Source of the DNA: Lachnoclostridium sp.
Lineage (GTDB): Bacteria > Bacillota > Clostridia > Lachnospirales > Lachnospiraceae
Assembly: GCA_021770065.1 (NCBI GenBank)
Contig: JAETRR010000033.1
Coordinates: forward strand, 1-46,902
DNA: 46,902 nt
Direction of reading: 5' to 3'
Position 1 is the first letter of the stretch. The number at the start of each line of letters is the position of its first letter. Positions 27,501-33,874 of this stretch are shown here, one piece after another. The position numbers and the translations under genes were made by a program. The notes under the pieces were generated by a model. The model was not told the origin of the DNA. It worked only from the letters and a program-made list of their open reading frames with translations, and did no database searches.

Positions 27501-28761
27501 GGCCAGCGTTTACGAAGATATACGCAAAAAACTGATCGCAAAGGGAATCCCTGCGGAAGAGATTGCTTTTATCCATGACGCCAACACGGAGAATCAGAAA
27601 GCGGAACTGTTCGCCAAAGTCCGCAGCGGCCAGGTGCGCGTCCTTTTGGGCAGCACCCAGAAAATGGGCGCAGGAACCAACGTGCAGACGAAGCTCATCG
27701 CTTCCCATGACCTGGACTGCCCCTGGCGTCCTGCGGATCTGGAGCAGCGCGCCGGCCGTATCGTCCGCAGGGGAAATGAAAACAGCCATGTAAAGATTTT
27801 CCGCTATGTGACAAAAGGAACCTTCGACGCATACACCTGGGGGCTGGTGGAATCGAAACAGAAATTCATCGGCCAGATCATGACCAGCAAGTCCCCGGCC
27901 CGCTCCATTGAGGACGTGGACGCCACTGCCCTTTCCTATGCGGAAGTGAAAATGCTGGCCACCGGCGATCAAAGAATTAAAGAGAAGATGGATCTGGATA
28001 TCCAGGTGACAAAACTGAAAATGCTTAAATCCAACCACACGGCACAGCAGTATGAAATGCAGGATAAAGTGAGGGGCTATTATCCCAATAAAATCAAGGA
28101 AACGGAGCTGCTTATTGACTGCCTGAAGGCCGACCTGCCTCTTTTGGAGGCGCATCCTGTCAAAGAGGACGCTTTCACCATGGAGGTTATGGGGACTGTC
28201 TACACTGACCGGAAGGAAGCGGGCCAGGCCATCGTTGCCGCCTGCCGCCTGATGGAAGATCCGGACAAGGATGTTGAGCTGGGCAGTTACCGGGGATTCC
28301 CGATGAAGCTGTCTTTTGATGGCACGAAATTTAAAGTCACCATGAAACAGTACCTGACCCATACGGCGGAATTATCCAGCGATGTGGTGGGGAACATCAC
28401 CCGTATCAACAACGCATTGGAGAAGATCCCCCAGAGCCTGAAAAACCACCAGGAGAACCTGGAACGGCTGCATACGGAACTGGAGAGCGCAAAGGAAGAA
28501 GCGGAAAGGCCCTTCCCCCAGGAGGAAGAACTGGCGGAGAAATCCGCCCGTCTTGCGGAACTGAACACTGTCCTTGACAATGAGGAAAAAGGGCGGGGAG
28601 CCGGGCAGGAAACACCGGAGGAAGAACCGGGGCGGGAAGAAAGCGAAACGCCGGAGAGAGCCGCCGGTAAACCGTCCATACTGAAATCCTTAAAGGAATA
28701 CGAACGCCCCGCGCCGGTCATTTCCGGCAGGGAGAAAAGCCAGGAACGGGAGGTGATCTAG
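18529..28761 (+). CDS. Giant DNA methylase - SNF2-type helicase of the ICE
   Basis: A 3410-residue multidomain protein. ATG 18529 is chosen over ATG 18460 because AAAAAGGAGG lies just before it and the family start (ARKLQLVSQLADQTAHDV) begins there. Domains: ArdC/LtrC-like N-terminus (about 1-290); low-complexity linker overlapping tnpV (293-413); two copies of an LPD-like module (about 497-620 and 720-850); a MutS-N-like segment (about 1325-1420); an N6-adenine methylase with motif I EPSCGIGNFFG at 1860 and NVPFG at 1924, where NPPF/Y is usual; and a helicase with Walker A GAGKT (2549), DEAH (2709) and the arginine-finger region QRAGRIVRRG (about 3080). The tail has KPSILKSL (28669-28692). 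It probably processes or protects the transferred strand. Confidence 0.9.
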   Translation: MARKLQLVSQLADQTAHDVTQGVDNWKDYLDSASRLYKYKFEDQLLIYAQRPDATACASMELWNEKMRRWVKAGSKGIALIHENENGRPRLEYVFDVSDTRPVRGARMPYLWEMREEHHPAVVAALEKQYGVGSLQDLGSRLMETASGIVEEAYPEYLRDLAYDAEGSFLEEMDDLNREVCFRDTLTASVQYTLLTRCGLDASDYLDDDDLRGITEFSTPAALHHLGDAASTISMGILQEIGRTIRNFDREQINEQQKKKEKPLENAADIGYTKDTRNFNTLKREIKERSIQNGRADIQEEWGLSDTGSGHGRGGRSGGNPVREIRASEADLPEGTPPRDVHLHAADGEAYAAPETDRRTGTGADRPDGSRNDEAERGGRGYEGARPDGLGAGGQQLHGTGRGSGAEGDRLPVSPEEDGQKKTNGQLDTDRQETAGEEPAVSASGEKEIKEPQYFQFSLFPTVEEQAGRIAEAQEKDRQAKKAAHTTDRTAPQVTDAVIGRALTVGGNEKNSILRIAAFYQKDPDVGQAAAFLAEEYKTGGKGLSIGGRDYAMWFDQDGIRIAQGHTANTPGSTLVSWEKAAEMVSGLLEEGRYAAQETLDSARQNEYRELAEKLWYLRQDLSDEGKEMDALPFLSELYDTYHGFPDCTEKLAECLADPETRKRLMYEVDGFAREYDGNHNLLRFHFHEPFGLAARISLLSPEPKKFTALEGFEPARASFITEDEIDRMLTRGSGISEAKMRIYSYFVQGHDAKERTAFLRDEYGTGGHGHTGYNEWHDSKGIKLTRGDEISGFEGYDTVRLNWDKVQKRIGQLIESGRYLTPKEMAYTAQYEKIQLARNIVTFYSCDPNRETDISPYDRSYDEAQKKILTALGDPEKSAAMYEDMAKRFALVQPDERNYHLMQRAMDNMGAYQRGEYSLFTPLSAETLQEQRQKKKEAEKPSAKKEAKPLDELEAAARALAKKQRQKAKEDSNGQLSFDFSANVPEETEAEPDGQEPAERKNIKADASKILEEQGLAVSDEMLDTVLNEAGQEPVNGEALARRTKEALHRDEEEAILSQYDLGYGYLGNGLTVWNRLEEVYGDYKTVAHINADRSVDFRDADLPEIIKEQIRQIADTAEPNISATQDVPVFTEPPKKDAERTEGKATAEENKETLTEKPQEMVQTNQTAALYRETLATLTDVIRQSSFYDYLRDRETDYDSAAAELDSELAYFVEDIADSQPELYEAFHSLPKFREWMVEDILQLTYDDVLIDSRDALLRHAGEPDFPEWAAETPGQEQSVMETAAEEQPVQELKAGHTEEPAPDTAKEPGNTPAEPAEPDLIPNVEEYLNLKSQHSDKLVGVQAGGYYLFYGEDAKTAAAALGTKLETREIPGLGETSVTGGRTWQTILKNLLEHGHSTVIAGPDPEHGETAPYQIIKERDIADYIPLGMQLTIDGRRMEIDSVDYENGHVSLKDLEMQGWFPIFRQEAVPFVRDCVEQEWERAGFVTDVLETAEEKPQTQLSGQETADGELTEEELSRLMSDPEMREAIGLIEDFILEEYNEDSVDIRDPRQVGIAYGVTDKNGFEVQVDVNLLDFSISQTVDGKVVETRQYDSLRELIDMELAFLDYDQLLYLEPHIEDQLEADLNERIMWEQTAGAREGLEPTEPDAFAGWDTPAEQETAEGQDTPAGQEKDRSLETPGRRDRVMEPGMPDRQEEPLEMVEIEGGTIGGDDPLHFSSPRLPYDIVIEKLRTGPERVNFHITDDELGTGGQKTKYQNNVAAIRTLKQIEAENRLATPQEQEVLSNYVGWGGIAQAFDPDNEKWSREHAELKELLTPEEYASAQSTVLNAHYTSPTVIKAMYEAVSRMDFTPGNILEPSCGIGNFFGLVPEGYGKANLYGVELDHLTGRIARQLYQKADIAISGFEDSSHPDDFFDLAVGNVPFGEYKVHDRRYDRQNLLIHDYFLTKSLDKLRPGGIAAFITTKGTMDKLGSKAREELAQKADLLGAIRLPNTAFKANAGTSVTADILFFQKRGSAPEKLPEWVNIGQTEDGVPLNNYFLQHPEMVLGKMAFYENMYGNATETACLPIEGADLKEQLAQAIDHIAPPDRELLHMDAPEPEAGEKVETVPADPDVRNFSFTEKGGKLYFRENSRMKLTEPGKTQAARIRGMIGIRDSARKLIDLQMSGADDETIQAEQTNLNRLYDRFQEKYGILNSAGNRLAFRQDSSYPLLCSLEVLDEEGNLKRKADMFNKRTIQHRKPVTSVDTAVEALGVSIGERACVDLGFMASLMGGTEKIPQIVSDLKGVIFKDPESGPFDMESDGWYKGWQAADEYLSGNVRRKLETARAAAETYPEFAVNVEELEKVQPKDLTAPEINVRIGSPWIDTKYYKQFMFELFQTPYHLQEKKINIVYSDVSGEWSVRGKSEDSRTNTRVWNTYGTKRINAYAILEASLNQRSVQIFDTHYDVDGKETRVLNEKETAIAQQKQESMKEAFQDWIFKDPDRRADLCATYNRMFNSMRPREYDGQHINFIGMNPEIHMERHQRNAVARSLYGGNSLLAHVVGAGKTYEMVATAMESKRLGLCKKSMIVVPNHLTEQWGGDFLALYPGANVLVATKKDFEPKNRKKFCARIATGDFDAVIIGHSQFEKIPISPERQKAIIEEQINEIVDAIAEAKANKDEKFTIKQMERTKKNLTADLKKLHDKKKDDTVYFEELGVDRLFVDEAHSFKNLYMHTKMRNVAGISQTRAQKSSDMFAKCRYMDEITGGRGVVFATGTPVSNSMVELYTMMRYLQYNMLEQGYQDSTGKTRSLKHFDNWAATFGEQVTAVELKPEGTGFRLKTRFARFYNLPELMNLWKEAADIQTADMLKLPVPEAEYITIQTEPSEAQKKMVQGLAERAEKIRKEKIDPSIDNMLKITSDGRKLALDQRIMNPLLPDDPGSKVNACVENVFQIWRESTPSKGTQLIFSDLSTPKGRADQKKETEKEAEGPDDGKEPETGEETVMEASVYEDIRKKLIAKGIPAEEIAFIHDANTENQKAELFAKVRSGQVRVLLGSTQKMGAGTNVQTKLIASHDLDCPWRPADLEQRAGRIVRRGNENSHVKIFRYVTKGTFDAYTWGLVESKQKFIGQIMTSKSPARSIEDVDATALSYAEVKMLATGDQRIKEKMDLDIQVTKLKMLKSNHTAQQYEMQDKVRGYYPNKIKETELLIDCLKADLPLLEAHPVKEDAFTMEVMGTVYTDRKEAGQAIVAACRLMEDPDKDVELGSYRGFPMKLSFDGTKFKVTMKQYLTHTAELSSDVVGNITRINNALEKIPQSLKNHQENLERLHTELESAKEEAERPFPQEEELAEKSARLAELNTVLDNEEKGRGAGQETPEEEPGREESETPERAAGKPSILKSLKEYERPAPVISGREKSQEREVI
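19406..19768 (+). CDS. tnpV: TnpV-like protein nested out of frame in the helicase gene
   Basis: A complete 120-residue frame, shifted by +1 against the helicase frame. It matches the TnpV family first named in Tn4451-type transposons: LTYRKNGDYLIPDL, GKYGLLRQTFLKEHH, YTSMLLTGRLMPHL and a C-terminal QAEEVVLKEIVY. GAAAGGAG (19390-19397) lies 8 bases before ATG 19406, so it should be translated. In the helicase frame the same bases give a Gly/Arg/Asp-rich linker without folded character, which suggests that the TnpV frame is the constrained one. The function of TnpV is unknown; a role in transposition or copy control has only been presumed from context. Confidence 0.8.
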   Translation: MAELTYRKNGDYLIPDLVMDGEEEAEEILLGKYGLLRQTFLKEHHHGTYTSMLLTGRLMPHLKQIDEQAQEQTDQMVAAMMKQNGVDEDMKERDQMAWVQAVNSFTAQAEEVVLKEIVYR

Positions 28762-29099
28762 TGCGGAAAAACGAAGGGCGCACCATCGGGCTTTTCTTTA
28801 AAGTCTCCCCGGAGGAAATGGAACTGATTGAAAAGAAGATGGCGCAGGCAGGAACACAGAATAAACGCGCTTATCTCAGGAAAATGGCGGTAGACGGCTA
28901 TATCGTACACCTGGATATGGAAAGCGTAAAGGAATTGTGTAAGCTCCTGCGCTCCATATCCGCAAACACAAACCAGATCGCCCGCCGCTGCAACGAGACA
29001 CGGAACCTCTATGCGGAGGATGTGGAGGATCTGAAAAAAGGATATGCGGCGGCGCAGGCCGGGCTTCTGGGACTGCTCAGGAAGTTTGCCAGCCTGTGA
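28761..29099 (+). CDS. mobC: MobC-like relaxosome accessory protein
   Basis: A 112-residue protein with a ribbon-helix-helix-type N-terminus (GRTIGLFFKVSPEEMELIEK, then a QNKRAYLRKMAVDGY helix) and the helical ISANTNQIARRCNETRNLY block typical of MobC proteins, which help the relaxase bind and melt the transfer origin. The start is GTG 28761, overlapping the helicase stop as TAGTG, with GGGAGG upstream, so the two are translationally coupled. It is followed by a terminator-like hairpin, so the primase and relaxase downstream may need read-through or their own promoter. Confidence 0.88.
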   Translation: MRKNEGRTIGLFFKVSPEEMELIEKKMAQAGTQNKRAYLRKMAVDGYIVHLDMESVKELCKLLRSISANTNQIARRCNETRNLYAEDVEDLKKGYAAAQAGLLGLLRKFASL

Positions 29100-29102
29100 A
29101 CG

Positions 29103-29145
29103 GACGGGCGCGGGAGGAATGTATCTTCCTGCGCCCGTCTTTTTT
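29103..29145 (+). terminator. Rho-independent terminator after mobC
   Basis: A GC-rich stem (GACGGGCGC with GGAGGAA on the left arm; TTCCT with GCGCCCGTC on the right arm, 29126-29139) and a six-T run at 29140-29145. This looks like a real intrinsic terminator that ends or attenuates the helicase-mobC transcript. Confidence 0.8.
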
Positions 29146-29155
29146 ATTACGCAGT

Positions 29156-29192
29156 ATCCGGCAAAACACGCCAATGACGCGGTTTGCCGGAT
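29156..29192. repeat. 10-bp inverted repeat between mobC and primase, candidate oriT
   Basis: ATCCGGCAAA (29156-29165) and TTTGCCGGAT (29183-29192) are perfect inverted copies 17 bases apart, with no T-run. In mobilisable elements of the MOBP class the transfer origin is an inverted repeat beside mobC/relaxase genes, so this is a positional candidate. It could also be an operator or an RNA hairpin in the primase leader. Confidence 0.45.
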
Positions 29193-29217
29193 TTCAACGA
29201 CAAGGAGGTGAACAAAT

Positions 29218-30174
29218 ATGCCCGGAGTGACAAAAGAACAGATCAGACGGGCAAAGGAATGGGATCTGCTCTCTTATTTACAGACTTATGAGCCGCGGGA
29301 ACTAAAGAGGTGCGGCGGCAATGAATACCGCACCGTGACCCATGACAGCTTAAAGATATCCAACGGGAAATGGCACTGGCACAGCCGGGGGATCGGCGGC
29401 CGGACGGCATTAGATTACCTGATCAAAGTACGGGGGATGGGATTCATTCCGGCTGTAGAACTGCTCTGCGGAGAACGCGGGGCGGCGGCATGGGAAAGAC
29501 CAAAGCCGGAGCCGGAGGAAAGACAGCAGAAGCCTTTTTCCCTGCCGGAAGAAAACCGGTGCGGAAAGGCAATGGTGTCCTATTTACAGAACCGCGGCAT
29601 AGATGCGGACATCATCAGCCAGTGCATTGGGAAAAGGATTCTGTATGAAAGCCGCCGTTACCAGAACTGTGTCTTTGTAGGACGTGACCCGGCAGGGATT
29701 GCGCGTTATGCCTGCCTGCGGGGAACACATGGAGATTTTAAGATGGATGTAGACGGGAGTGATAAGCGGTATGGATTCTTTCTGCCTGCATCGGATAAAG
29801 AAAGCTCTTTTCTTGCTGTGGCCGAAAGCCCCATTGACGCGCTCTCCGTCGCTACTCTTCTAAAGCTCCAGGGGGAAGAATTTGAAAAGAACCACTATCT
29901 CTCCCTGGGCGGCACCGCACCCCGCGCCCTGCTCCGGTTCCTCCGTGACCATGAGGCCGTCACCCGCATAAGCCTCTGCCTGGATAATGACCGGGCCGGA
30001 CTGCTGGGAATGGAGAAGATCCGGGAAGCGATCCGGGAAGATACCACCCTTTCCCGGCGCATCAAGGTGATTGCGGATAATCCTCCACCCGCCGCCGGTG
30101 GAAAAGATTATAATGAACTGCTCTGCCGGAGGGCCGCGCTACGCTCTGTTACCAGATGTGAAGAACGTGCATAG
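29218..30174 (+). CDS. CHC2/Toprim-type primase-like protein (DUF3991)
   Basis: A 318-residue protein. The N-terminal 75 residues resemble a CHC2-like region (NEYRTVTHDSLKISNGKWHWHSRGIGG; the zinc cysteines are reduced). DUF3991 occupies about 115-185, and a Toprim domain about 195-290 (acidic residues in AESPIDALS near 203 and LDNDRAG near 255). Such proteins precede the relaxase in this ICE family and are thought to prime the complementary strand or assist replication. An AAGGAGG lies before its ATG. Confidence 0.85.
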   Translation: MPGVTKEQIRRAKEWDLLSYLQTYEPRELKRCGGNEYRTVTHDSLKISNGKWHWHSRGIGGRTALDYLIKVRGMGFIPAVELLCGERGAAAWERPKPEPEERQQKPFSLPEENRCGKAMVSYLQNRGIDADIISQCIGKRILYESRRYQNCVFVGRDPAGIARYACLRGTHGDFKMDVDGSDKRYGFFLPASDKESSFLAVAESPIDALSVATLLKLQGEEFEKNHYLSLGGTAPRALLRFLRDHEAVTRISLCLDNDRAGLLGMEKIREAIREDTTLSRRIKVIADNPPPAAGGKDYNELLCRRAALRSVTRCEERA

Positions 30175-30218
30175 GATTCTGAATTGTAAAATGAGAAGTA
30201 AAGAAAGGGGGAATTCAC

Positions 30219-31631
30219 ATGGCGGTTTCCGATCTGCTCCCGCGTAAAAGTATGGGGAGTAAATCCCGCAGACAGACGCTCCACGACCGTCTGGATTATG
30301 ACCAGAAAGAAGAAAAGACCAAAGACGGAGAACTGGTATCTTCCTATATGTGCAGCCCGGAAACCGCCGCTGAAGAATTTGAAATGAGCAAACTGCTCTA
30401 TGAAGCCTCCACCGGACGGAGCCAGCCGAAGGAACGGGACATCATCGCCTACCGCATCATTCAGTCTTTCAAGCCGGGTGAGATCACGCCGGAGGAAGCC
30501 AACAAACTGGGCTATGAACTGGCCATGAAATTCACAAAGGGGAAACACCAGTTTCTTGTCGCCACTCATGTAGACAAAGCCCATATCCATAACCATGTGG
30601 AGTTTAACAGCACCAACCTAGAATGTGACGGCAAATTCAATAATTTTTATAATTCCGCCCTTGTCCTCCGCCGCCTGAATGACCAGATCTGCTGGGAACA
30701 CGGATATTCGGTGATTGAAAAGCCGAAAGCCAGAGGGCAGCGGTATCAAGAAAAAGCGGCTGCAAAGCGCGGGCGCAGCTATAAGGAACAGCTGCGGCAG
30801 GCCATTGACCGGGTATTGCCGGACAGCGGGGACTTTGAGGACTTTTTAGCACGCATGAGGAAGGAAGGGTACGAGATCAAACATCGCGGAAAGTCCCTGG
30901 AATTTTTAGCTCCCGGACAGCAGCGGTTTACCCGCTCCCAGCGTCTGGGAGACGGTTATACAAAAGTGGCTCTGCAGGAACGGCTCGCCGGGACACGCAC
31001 AAGACCTGCACCGGTAAAACCAAAACGCCAGACATTAGGCAGGGACGTCAATCTCCTTGTTGATATCCAGGCAAAGATGCAGGCCGGCAAAGGGAAAGGC
31101 TATGAACGCTGGGCAAAAGTGTTCAATCTGAAGGAGGCGACAAAGACCCTGAATTTTCTTGTGGAGAACGGTATCACTGATTACAGTGAACTGGAGACGC
31201 GGGCAGAAACTGCCGGAGAAACTTTTGATACACTCTCCCTCCGCATCAAACAGCTGGAAGGACGCATGGCGGAGGTGGCGCAGCTGAAAACGCACATCAT
31301 AAACTATTCCAAAACGCGGGACATTTACAAAGAATACAAAAAATCCCGTCATAAGAAAGAATACCGGGCAGAACATGCGGACGAGATCAGAAAGCACGAA
31401 GCGGCAAAGACGGCGTTTGATGCCCTGGGTGGAAAGCCGATCCCCAAAGTAGCACAGCTTTCTGAAGAATATGCAGCACTGCTGGCGGAGAAAAAAGAAC
31501 GGTATGAGGAATACAAAGCAGCCCGGAAGGACATGATCGACTATCAGACCGCAAAACAGAATGTAGACCGGATCCTGGGGCTGGAACCGGCGGAAAACGG
31601 ACAGCAGAAAAGGCAGGAAACAGAACGGTGA
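30219..31631 (+). CDS. MOBP-type relaxase / mobilisation nuclease
   Basis: A 470-residue relaxase that nicks the transfer origin and pilots the strand. The metal-binding HUH signature HVDKAHIHNH lies at residues 117-126 and NSTNLECDGKF follows directly. The N-terminal SYMCSPETAAEEFEMSK stretch is typical of the Firmicutes MOBP group; a tyrosine near residue 27 (LDYDQKEEKT) is the probable catalytic residue. The C-terminal half is lysine-rich and helical, maybe coiled coil (about 320-465). An AAAGGGGG site precedes the ATG. A terminator follows the gene, so it closes the DNA-processing operon. Confidence 0.92.
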   Translation: MAVSDLLPRKSMGSKSRRQTLHDRLDYDQKEEKTKDGELVSSYMCSPETAAEEFEMSKLLYEASTGRSQPKERDIIAYRIIQSFKPGEITPEEANKLGYELAMKFTKGKHQFLVATHVDKAHIHNHVEFNSTNLECDGKFNNFYNSALVLRRLNDQICWEHGYSVIEKPKARGQRYQEKAAAKRGRSYKEQLRQAIDRVLPDSGDFEDFLARMRKEGYEIKHRGKSLEFLAPGQQRFTRSQRLGDGYTKVALQERLAGTRTRPAPVKPKRQTLGRDVNLLVDIQAKMQAGKGKGYERWAKVFNLKEATKTLNFLVENGITDYSELETRAETAGETFDTLSLRIKQLEGRMAEVAQLKTHIINYSKTRDIYKEYKKSRHKKEYRAEHADEIRKHEAAKTAFDALGGKPIPKVAQLSEEYAALLAEKKERYEEYKAARKDMIDYQTAKQNVDRILGLEPAENGQQKRQETER

Positions 31632-31660
31632 GCTGGCCATTGGACGAATCAGGAACGGAA

Positions 31661-31707
31661 GAAAGGATACAGTTTGCCGGTATGGCGGCTGTACCCTTTC
31701 TTTTTTT
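31661..31707 (+). terminator. Rho-independent terminator after the relaxase gene
   Basis: GAAAGG-A-TACAG (31661-31672) pairs with CTGTA-C-CCTTTC (31689-31700) apart from one A/C mismatch, and a seven-T run follows (31701-31707). Confidence 0.75.
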
Positions 31708-31720
31708 GCGTAAAAATATA

Positions 31721-31749
31721 TTCACTGATGAGATGTGTTATAGTATAAT
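31721..31749 (+). promoter_or_regulatory. Sigma-A-type promoter of the cargo row
   Basis: TTCACT (31721-31726) and TATAAT (31744-31749) are 17 bases apart, directly after the relaxase terminator and 40 bases before the first cargo ATG. Confidence 0.7.
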
Positions 31750-31789
31750 GGAGATGTTGAAAAATCGGTATTTGGAGGGGTAAATAATC

Positions 31790-32263
31790 ATGTCAAAATT
31801 GGAAGTAAACATAGAATATATTGAGCAGCAAACAATATACGGATTGTGGCAGAAGTCAAATGATAAAACCATTTCCAAAGATATAAATGCTCTGTCTAAA
31901 CAGTATCATGCCATTGTTTCCATGTCGGAGGGAAAGGTGTTACCTTATTTTGTCTTGTCAAGAAATTACAATGAGAAAAGCCACGATTTTGAATTGTTTA
32001 TTGGTAGTGTGATTGACAAAGGCGGTTTAGAAAGCTATGTCCTCTTAGCCAGCGAGTACGCCAAAATCACAGTAAAACCTAAATTGGGCTTTTTGTGGGG
32101 TGCTTCTATTGGAAAGGCAAAACAATATTTCTATACAAAATGGTTGCCCGCAAGTTCTTTTGAAGCGTTGAATTTGGAATATGAGTATCACACAGAAAAA
32201 AGCACAGAAAAGAAACCGACGATTGATATTATCTTTGCCATTCGACGCAAAGCTATCAATTAA
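31790..32263 (+). CDS. GyrI-like / AraC effector-binding-domain protein
   Basis: A 157-residue stand-alone effector-binding domain. The pattern VNIEYIEQQTIYGLWQ, then a KDINALSKQYH helix, a YVLLASEYAKITVKP strand and a C-terminal YEYHTE...IDIIFAIRRK strand fit the GyrI-like SOUL-type fold, which binds small molecules or, in GyrI, DNA gyrase. No DNA-binding domain is attached. It is the first cargo gene after the promoter at 31721-31749 and has a GGAGGGG site. Its base composition is clearly more AT-rich than the conjugation genes. Confidence 0.7.
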   Translation: MSKLEVNIEYIEQQTIYGLWQKSNDKTISKDINALSKQYHAIVSMSEGKVLPYFVLSRNYNEKSHDFELFIGSVIDKGGLESYVLLASEYAKITVKPKLGFLWGASIGKAKQYFYTKWLPASSFEALNLEYEYHTEKSTEKKPTIDIIFAIRRKAIN

Positions 32264-32298
32264 ATTTAGATAAAATAAAAGCCGTGAAGGAGAATATT

Positions 32299-32748
32299 TT
32301 GATACTTAATATAGCAGATACATTTGAATTATTGTTCGACAAAAACAATACCATTGCATATAAGGCATTACAGGAATTGCAAAAAGAAAGTAAAGAAACG
32401 GATTGTGTTTATCCTTATATGGATAGATTAAGCGAAATGCTTGACAGTGATAATTCTTATATTCGCACAAGAGGGCTTACACTGATTGCCTATAATGCAA
32501 AATGGGATAAAGATTATAAAATTGATGAAATCATTGGTAATTATTTAAAGCACATAACAGATGTTAAGCCTATTACAGCAAGACAATGTATTAAGCTGTT
32601 GCCGATTATTGCAAAGGACAAACCAGAATTGAGAAATGATATTCTTTCAGCACTTCATAAAGCTAATGTATGTATTTATGATGATAGTATGCAGTCATTA
32701 GTTTATAAGGATATACAGCAAGCATTGAAAGAAATACAAAAATTATAA
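32299..32748 (+). CDS. HEAT-repeat-like protein (SufBD-labelled family)
   Basis: A 149-residue helical protein. I chose TTG 32299, 6 bases after GAAGGAG; a GTG at 32284 lies before that site and is unlikely. Repeated helix pairs (IAYKALQELQKESKE, DNSYIRTRGLTLIAYNA, KPITARQCIKLLPIIAK) look like HEAT repeats. Database relatives are often labelled SufBD proteins, but nothing here resembles the SufB/SufD scaffold, so I would not infer an iron-sulfur role from the name. It probably mediates protein contacts. Confidence 0.65.
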   Translation: MILNIADTFELLFDKNNTIAYKALQELQKESKETDCVYPYMDRLSEMLDSDNSYIRTRGLTLIAYNAKWDKDYKIDEIIGNYLKHITDVKPITARQCIKLLPIIAKDKPELRNDILSALHKANVCIYDDSMQSLVYKDIQQALKEIQKL

Positions 32749-32787
32749 AAATGCAAATTCCGGTTTGATAAATGATGGAGGTACGAA

Positions 32788-33396
32788 ATGAATATGTATG
32801 AGGAAATTGATAAGGAAACGATGGATCTGCTGCTGGATTCCCTGACAAGCCGGACATTATCAGGGAAACAGGGATGGAAAGAACTGGATTATAAGCCGAT
32901 TTCTTTTGTGCGGGAGGATGAAGATGCAGAGATTGGCGCTTTTATTTCCCAGATGTTTGAAATGGAAACAGAGTTCAATGGCAGAAGGTACGCGCTGGAG
33001 GTTATGGAACAGATCACTCTCCCATCCGGCAAGGGCAATATTTCCGGTACGCTTACTTTTGATGGCGACAGCTGGGGGAAATATGATTTTGCCCTGTCTT
33101 TTGATGAACGGTATGATGAGAACGGCCCGGAGCGTCTGAGGGAAGTTTTTGCGGATTCTGTGATTGTGAAGCTGATGGATGCGGTTATCACTGTATTTGA
33201 AGGGACGGAAGCAGAGAACCGCGGCTTTTCTTACGCAAGGTATTATAACCAGAAGGGGATTGAGCCAAAGTGGAAACGGATGCCGTTGGTGAAGACCGGG
33301 GAAAAGCTCATGGAGGAAAAGCGGATGAAGGATTTCCACCGGATGATATTGGATATGGATTACCGGGAAAAACTGCTAAAGGAATATTTCGGATAA
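32788..33396 (+). CDS. Hypothetical protein
   Basis: A 202-residue acidic soluble protein I do not recognise. It starts with a helical ETMDLLLDSLTSRTLSG segment; the middle alternates short strands (YALEVMEQITLP, GNISGTLTFDG); the end is helical and basic (MKDFHRMILDMDYREKLLKE). No cysteine, signal peptide or membrane segment stands out. A GGAGG site precedes the ATG. It has a higher GC content than its cargo neighbours, so it probably came from a different source. Confidence 0.6.
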   Translation: MNMYEEIDKETMDLLLDSLTSRTLSGKQGWKELDYKPISFVREDEDAEIGAFISQMFEMETEFNGRRYALEVMEQITLPSGKGNISGTLTFDGDSWGKYDFALSFDERYDENGPERLREVFADSVIVKLMDAVITVFEGTEAENRGFSYARYYNQKGIEPKWKRMPLVKTGEKLMEEKRMKDFHRMILDMDYREKLLKEYFG

Positions 33397-33442
33397 CAGA
33401 AAAGCGAAATCGAATTTGACAAAATGATAAGAGGTGCAGAAC

Positions 33443-33835
33443 ATGGCAATTTCCAATATAAAGGCTGTTTTTCAACAAGATATCCAAAAAGTGTGGGAAA
33501 CAGTTACTTCCCTTAATAACTATGCATGGCGCAGTGATTTAAGCAAAATAGAGATTTTAAATGAGAATCAATTTGTTGAGTACACAAAAGAGGGATATGC
33601 GACTACTTTTACAATTACCGCTGTTGAAACTTGTAAACGGTGGGAGTTTGACATGGAAAATGACAACATGAAAGGTCACTGGATTGGCATATTCACGCAG
33701 AAAGATGGACAGACAGAAATTGACTTTACAGAAAATGTTGCTGCCAAGAAATTATTTATGAGGCCTTTTGTAAAAAGTTTTCTAAAAAAGCAACAAATGC
33801 TGTATGTTTCTGATTTGAAAAAGGCATTGTTGTAA
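33443..33835 (+). CDS. SRPBCC-family (polyketide cyclase-like) protein
   Basis: A 130-residue protein with the START/SRPBCC outline: a first strand (ISNIKAVFQQDIQKVWETVT), the YAWRSDLSKIEILNEN turn, a long beta sheet with RWEFDMEND and IGIFTQKDGQTEIDFTE, and a C-terminal helix (FVKSFLKKQQMLYVSDLKKAL). The fold forms a hydrophobic pocket; the ligand is unknown. ATG 33443 is chosen over GTG 33434 because the AAGAGG ribosome site lies 8 bases before the ATG. Confidence 0.75.
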   Translation: MAISNIKAVFQQDIQKVWETVTSLNNYAWRSDLSKIEILNENQFVEYTKEGYATTFTITAVETCKRWEFDMENDNMKGHWIGIFTQKDGQTEIDFTENVAAKKLFMRPFVKSFLKKQQMLYVSDLKKALL

Positions 33836-33874
33836 CAATCCGGATTTGACTTACTATCAGGACGGAGGCGCATA

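Noticed and set aside
27364..28362. A 332-codon minus-strand frame opposite the helicase C-terminus
   Set aside because: Opposite a strongly conserved helicase domain, no ribosome site and no recognisable domain; a shadow frame.
28770..28790. A GGGCGCAC word near the mobC start resembling IncP-type nic regions
   Set aside because: It is within codons for a conserved MobC N-terminus, has no inverted repeat beside it and is short enough to be chance.
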